DNA of 14,780 nt from JAAXTX01 sp035560715 (GTDB lineage: Bacteria; Patescibacteriota; Minisyncoccia; Moranbacterales; UBA1568), in contig DATMYW010000017.1 in the NCBI GenBank assembly GCA_035560715.1, positions 1 to 14,780 on the forward strand, read 5' to 3'. Position numbers and translations under genes: made by a program. Positions 13,744 through 14,780 of this stretch are shown one piece after another (positions within the stretch are counted from its first letter, which is position 1; every line of letters begins with the position of its first letter). The notes beneath the pieces were generated by a model, which saw nothing but the letters and a program-made list of their open reading frames with translations, was not told the origin of the DNA and did no database searches.

Positions 13744-14742
13744 ATGAAAAGTTTCATCAGCGCAGCGCTCGTCGCTGCAAGCATGCTGACCGCAGCAGCA
13801 CCGACAATTGCAATTGCGTGCGACGAAAAGCCGCAGCCCAAACCGCCGCAGTCTGAGTTACGGATTACGGTCGAGGGCGGTAAAGCGGATGCGACCGCTA
13901 ATGCAACCGGAGGAATCGGAATCGGCGGTCAGGGCGGCCAGGGCGGCCAGGGCGGCCAGGGCGGCCAGGGTGGATCATCGGACGCCAGCCAGTCCTTGAG
14001 CGTCGAGGCGGCAAGGGTGGTGCCAAGTACCATCATTTCAGCGAGCCACCAGGCTCCCGAAGGCGCCCAGATCTACGACCAGCGCTACTGGGGTTGTCTG
14101 ACTCCTCAGGAGATCAGCACCATCATCGAGCGCAATCTGCGTCTGCCTGCCGCCAACGTCAGGGACGCCAGCATCAAGGGCTCCAGCGGCACCACGATTG
14201 TCACCATCTCGGCATTCCGTGAAGGCGACAAGTCGAACGGTGGCCTGCCTGAAGTCAAAAACGACGGCATCATCAACGGTACCCCGGTAGGCGTCGTCAA
14301 GGTGCGCGCAATCGACCAGAAGTCGGATGAGTATGACGCCACGTTTGCAGAAGGCGATGTCGCTCAGGTGGCGTACGACAAGGGCTTCAAGTCCGACATG
14401 TACGAGATCGTCACCTGCGGTTTCATGAGCTCGATCACCAACGGCACGACCGTGGTGAACCAGAGCTCCGGCATCGACATCGGTGGTAGCGGCCTGCTTT
14501 CCAACGTCCCGGTCCTCGGCAGCGTCGCTGTCGGAAAGTCAAGCGGCAAAGCGACCACGTTCAGCTCCCAAAAGGGCTACGTCCGCTACGTCGTCGTCAG
14601 GAAGGGCACCGGCTACACGGATCTGAACCTCATCTTCAGGGCGATCTGCGAAAAGCCGCAGCCCAAGGCAGAGGTTCCTCCGCCCGCCAAAGAAAAACCT
14701 GCCAAGAAGGCAAGGCAGGAGTCCGTAAAAGCCAAGAAGTAA
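13744..14742 (+). CDS. Secreted protein with Gly-Gly-Gln repeat and paired Cys/Lys-Pro segments
   Basis: 332 residues. AGGAG (13733-13737) is 6 bases before the ATG. Signal peptide 1-25 (MKSFISAALVAASMLTAAAP ... AIA) with Cys26 next: either ordinary cleavage after AIA or a weak lipobox. Residues 61-77 are GGQ repeats. Residues about 80-300 form a domain I do not recognise, with four Cys in the mature protein overall (26, 118, 225, 302) that could form two disulfides. EKPQPK occurs right after Cys26 (DEKPQPK) and again after Cys302 (EKPQPK). The tail (309-332) is rich in Pro, Lys and Ala and may be disordered or bind the cell wall. GLLSNVPVLGS (250-260) weakly recalls the end of secretin domains, not enough for a call. 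The strong promoter and ribosome binding site suggest high, regulated expression. Only 38 bases follow the stop, with no visible terminator. Confidence 0.8.
   Translation: MKSFISAALVAASMLTAAAPTIAIACDEKPQPKPPQSELRITVEGGKADATANATGGIGIGGQGGQGGQGGQGGQGGSSDASQSLSVEAARVVPSTIISASHQAPEGAQIYDQRYWGCLTPQEISTIIERNLRLPAANVRDASIKGSSGTTIVTISAFREGDKSNGGLPEVKNDGIINGTPVGVVKVRAIDQKSDEYDATFAEGDVAQVAYDKGFKSDMYEIVTCGFMSSITNGTTVVNQSSGIDIGGSGLLSNVPVLGSVAVGKSSGKATTFSSQKGYVRYVVVRKGTGYTDLNLIFRAICEKPQPKAEVPPPAKEKPAKKARQESVKAKK
13924..13968 (+). repeat. Tandem 9-base repeat, five copies, inside the secreted-protein gene
   Basis: The unit GGCGGCCAG (Gly-Gly-Gln) is repeated five times, the first copy having T for C. The last four copies are identical in bases, which favours slippage. 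Because the unit is 9 bases, changes in copy number keep the frame. Confidence 0.95.
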
Positions 14743-14780
14743 GCCGAGCATGTTCTTTCAAGGGCCGTCACAAACAAGTG

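Overview
Bacterial chromosome window. The genes have about 55-60% GC. The standard code is used: UGA serves as a stop in aspS, yjjX and two other genes, so this is not a UGA-glycine lineage. Several sigma70-type promoters are readable, often TTGACA with a TACAAT- or TACAGT-like -10 element, together with clear intrinsic terminators. Polytopic glycan-type membrane proteins, small secreted proteins of unknown function and hairpin repeats around a DUF559 nuclease would fit a Patescibacteria/CPR-like genome. That placement is an inference from gene style; nothing here proves it.

Layout. 1-440: the 3' end of a large membrane protein that looks glycan-related, with an abrupt GC shift inside the frame near base 300. 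590-4111: a 947-residue TPR protein with three membrane segments, followed by a four-helix membrane protein, probably one operon. 4481-6148: a multi-spanning GT-C-like membrane protein. Three arrays of short palindromic repeats (4131-4446, 6173-6445 and 6870-7127) surround this gene and a small DUF559 endonuclease-fold gene (6456-6824). 7172-7708 (minus): a secreted protein with a His/Asp/Gly-rich tail. 7957-9573: three small membrane proteins of unknown function in at least two transcription units. 9815-9885: a tRNA-Ala(CGC) gene that, as far as I can tell, only manual folding reveals. 9937-12289: aspS and a yjjX-like NTPase, closed by a terminator. 12514-13311 (minus): an unrecognised, possibly TIM-barrel protein with its own promoter and terminator. 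13744-14742: a secreted, glycine/glutamine-repeat protein whose promoter lies inside a near-perfect 39-bp inverted repeat.

The best candidate for an undescribed system is the repeat/DUF559 region. Three repeat types (A, B and C) all point the same way. Around the nuclease they follow the order B-A-C, B-A-[DUF559]-C, B-A-C. The hairpin stems are conserved while the loops vary, and the C-type stem shows compensatory base changes. This suggests that folded single-stranded DNA or RNA is what is maintained, by analogy with REP/RAYT systems but with a nuclease of a different fold. Second in interest is the palindromic promoter of the last gene. Third is the intragenic composition switch at the left edge.
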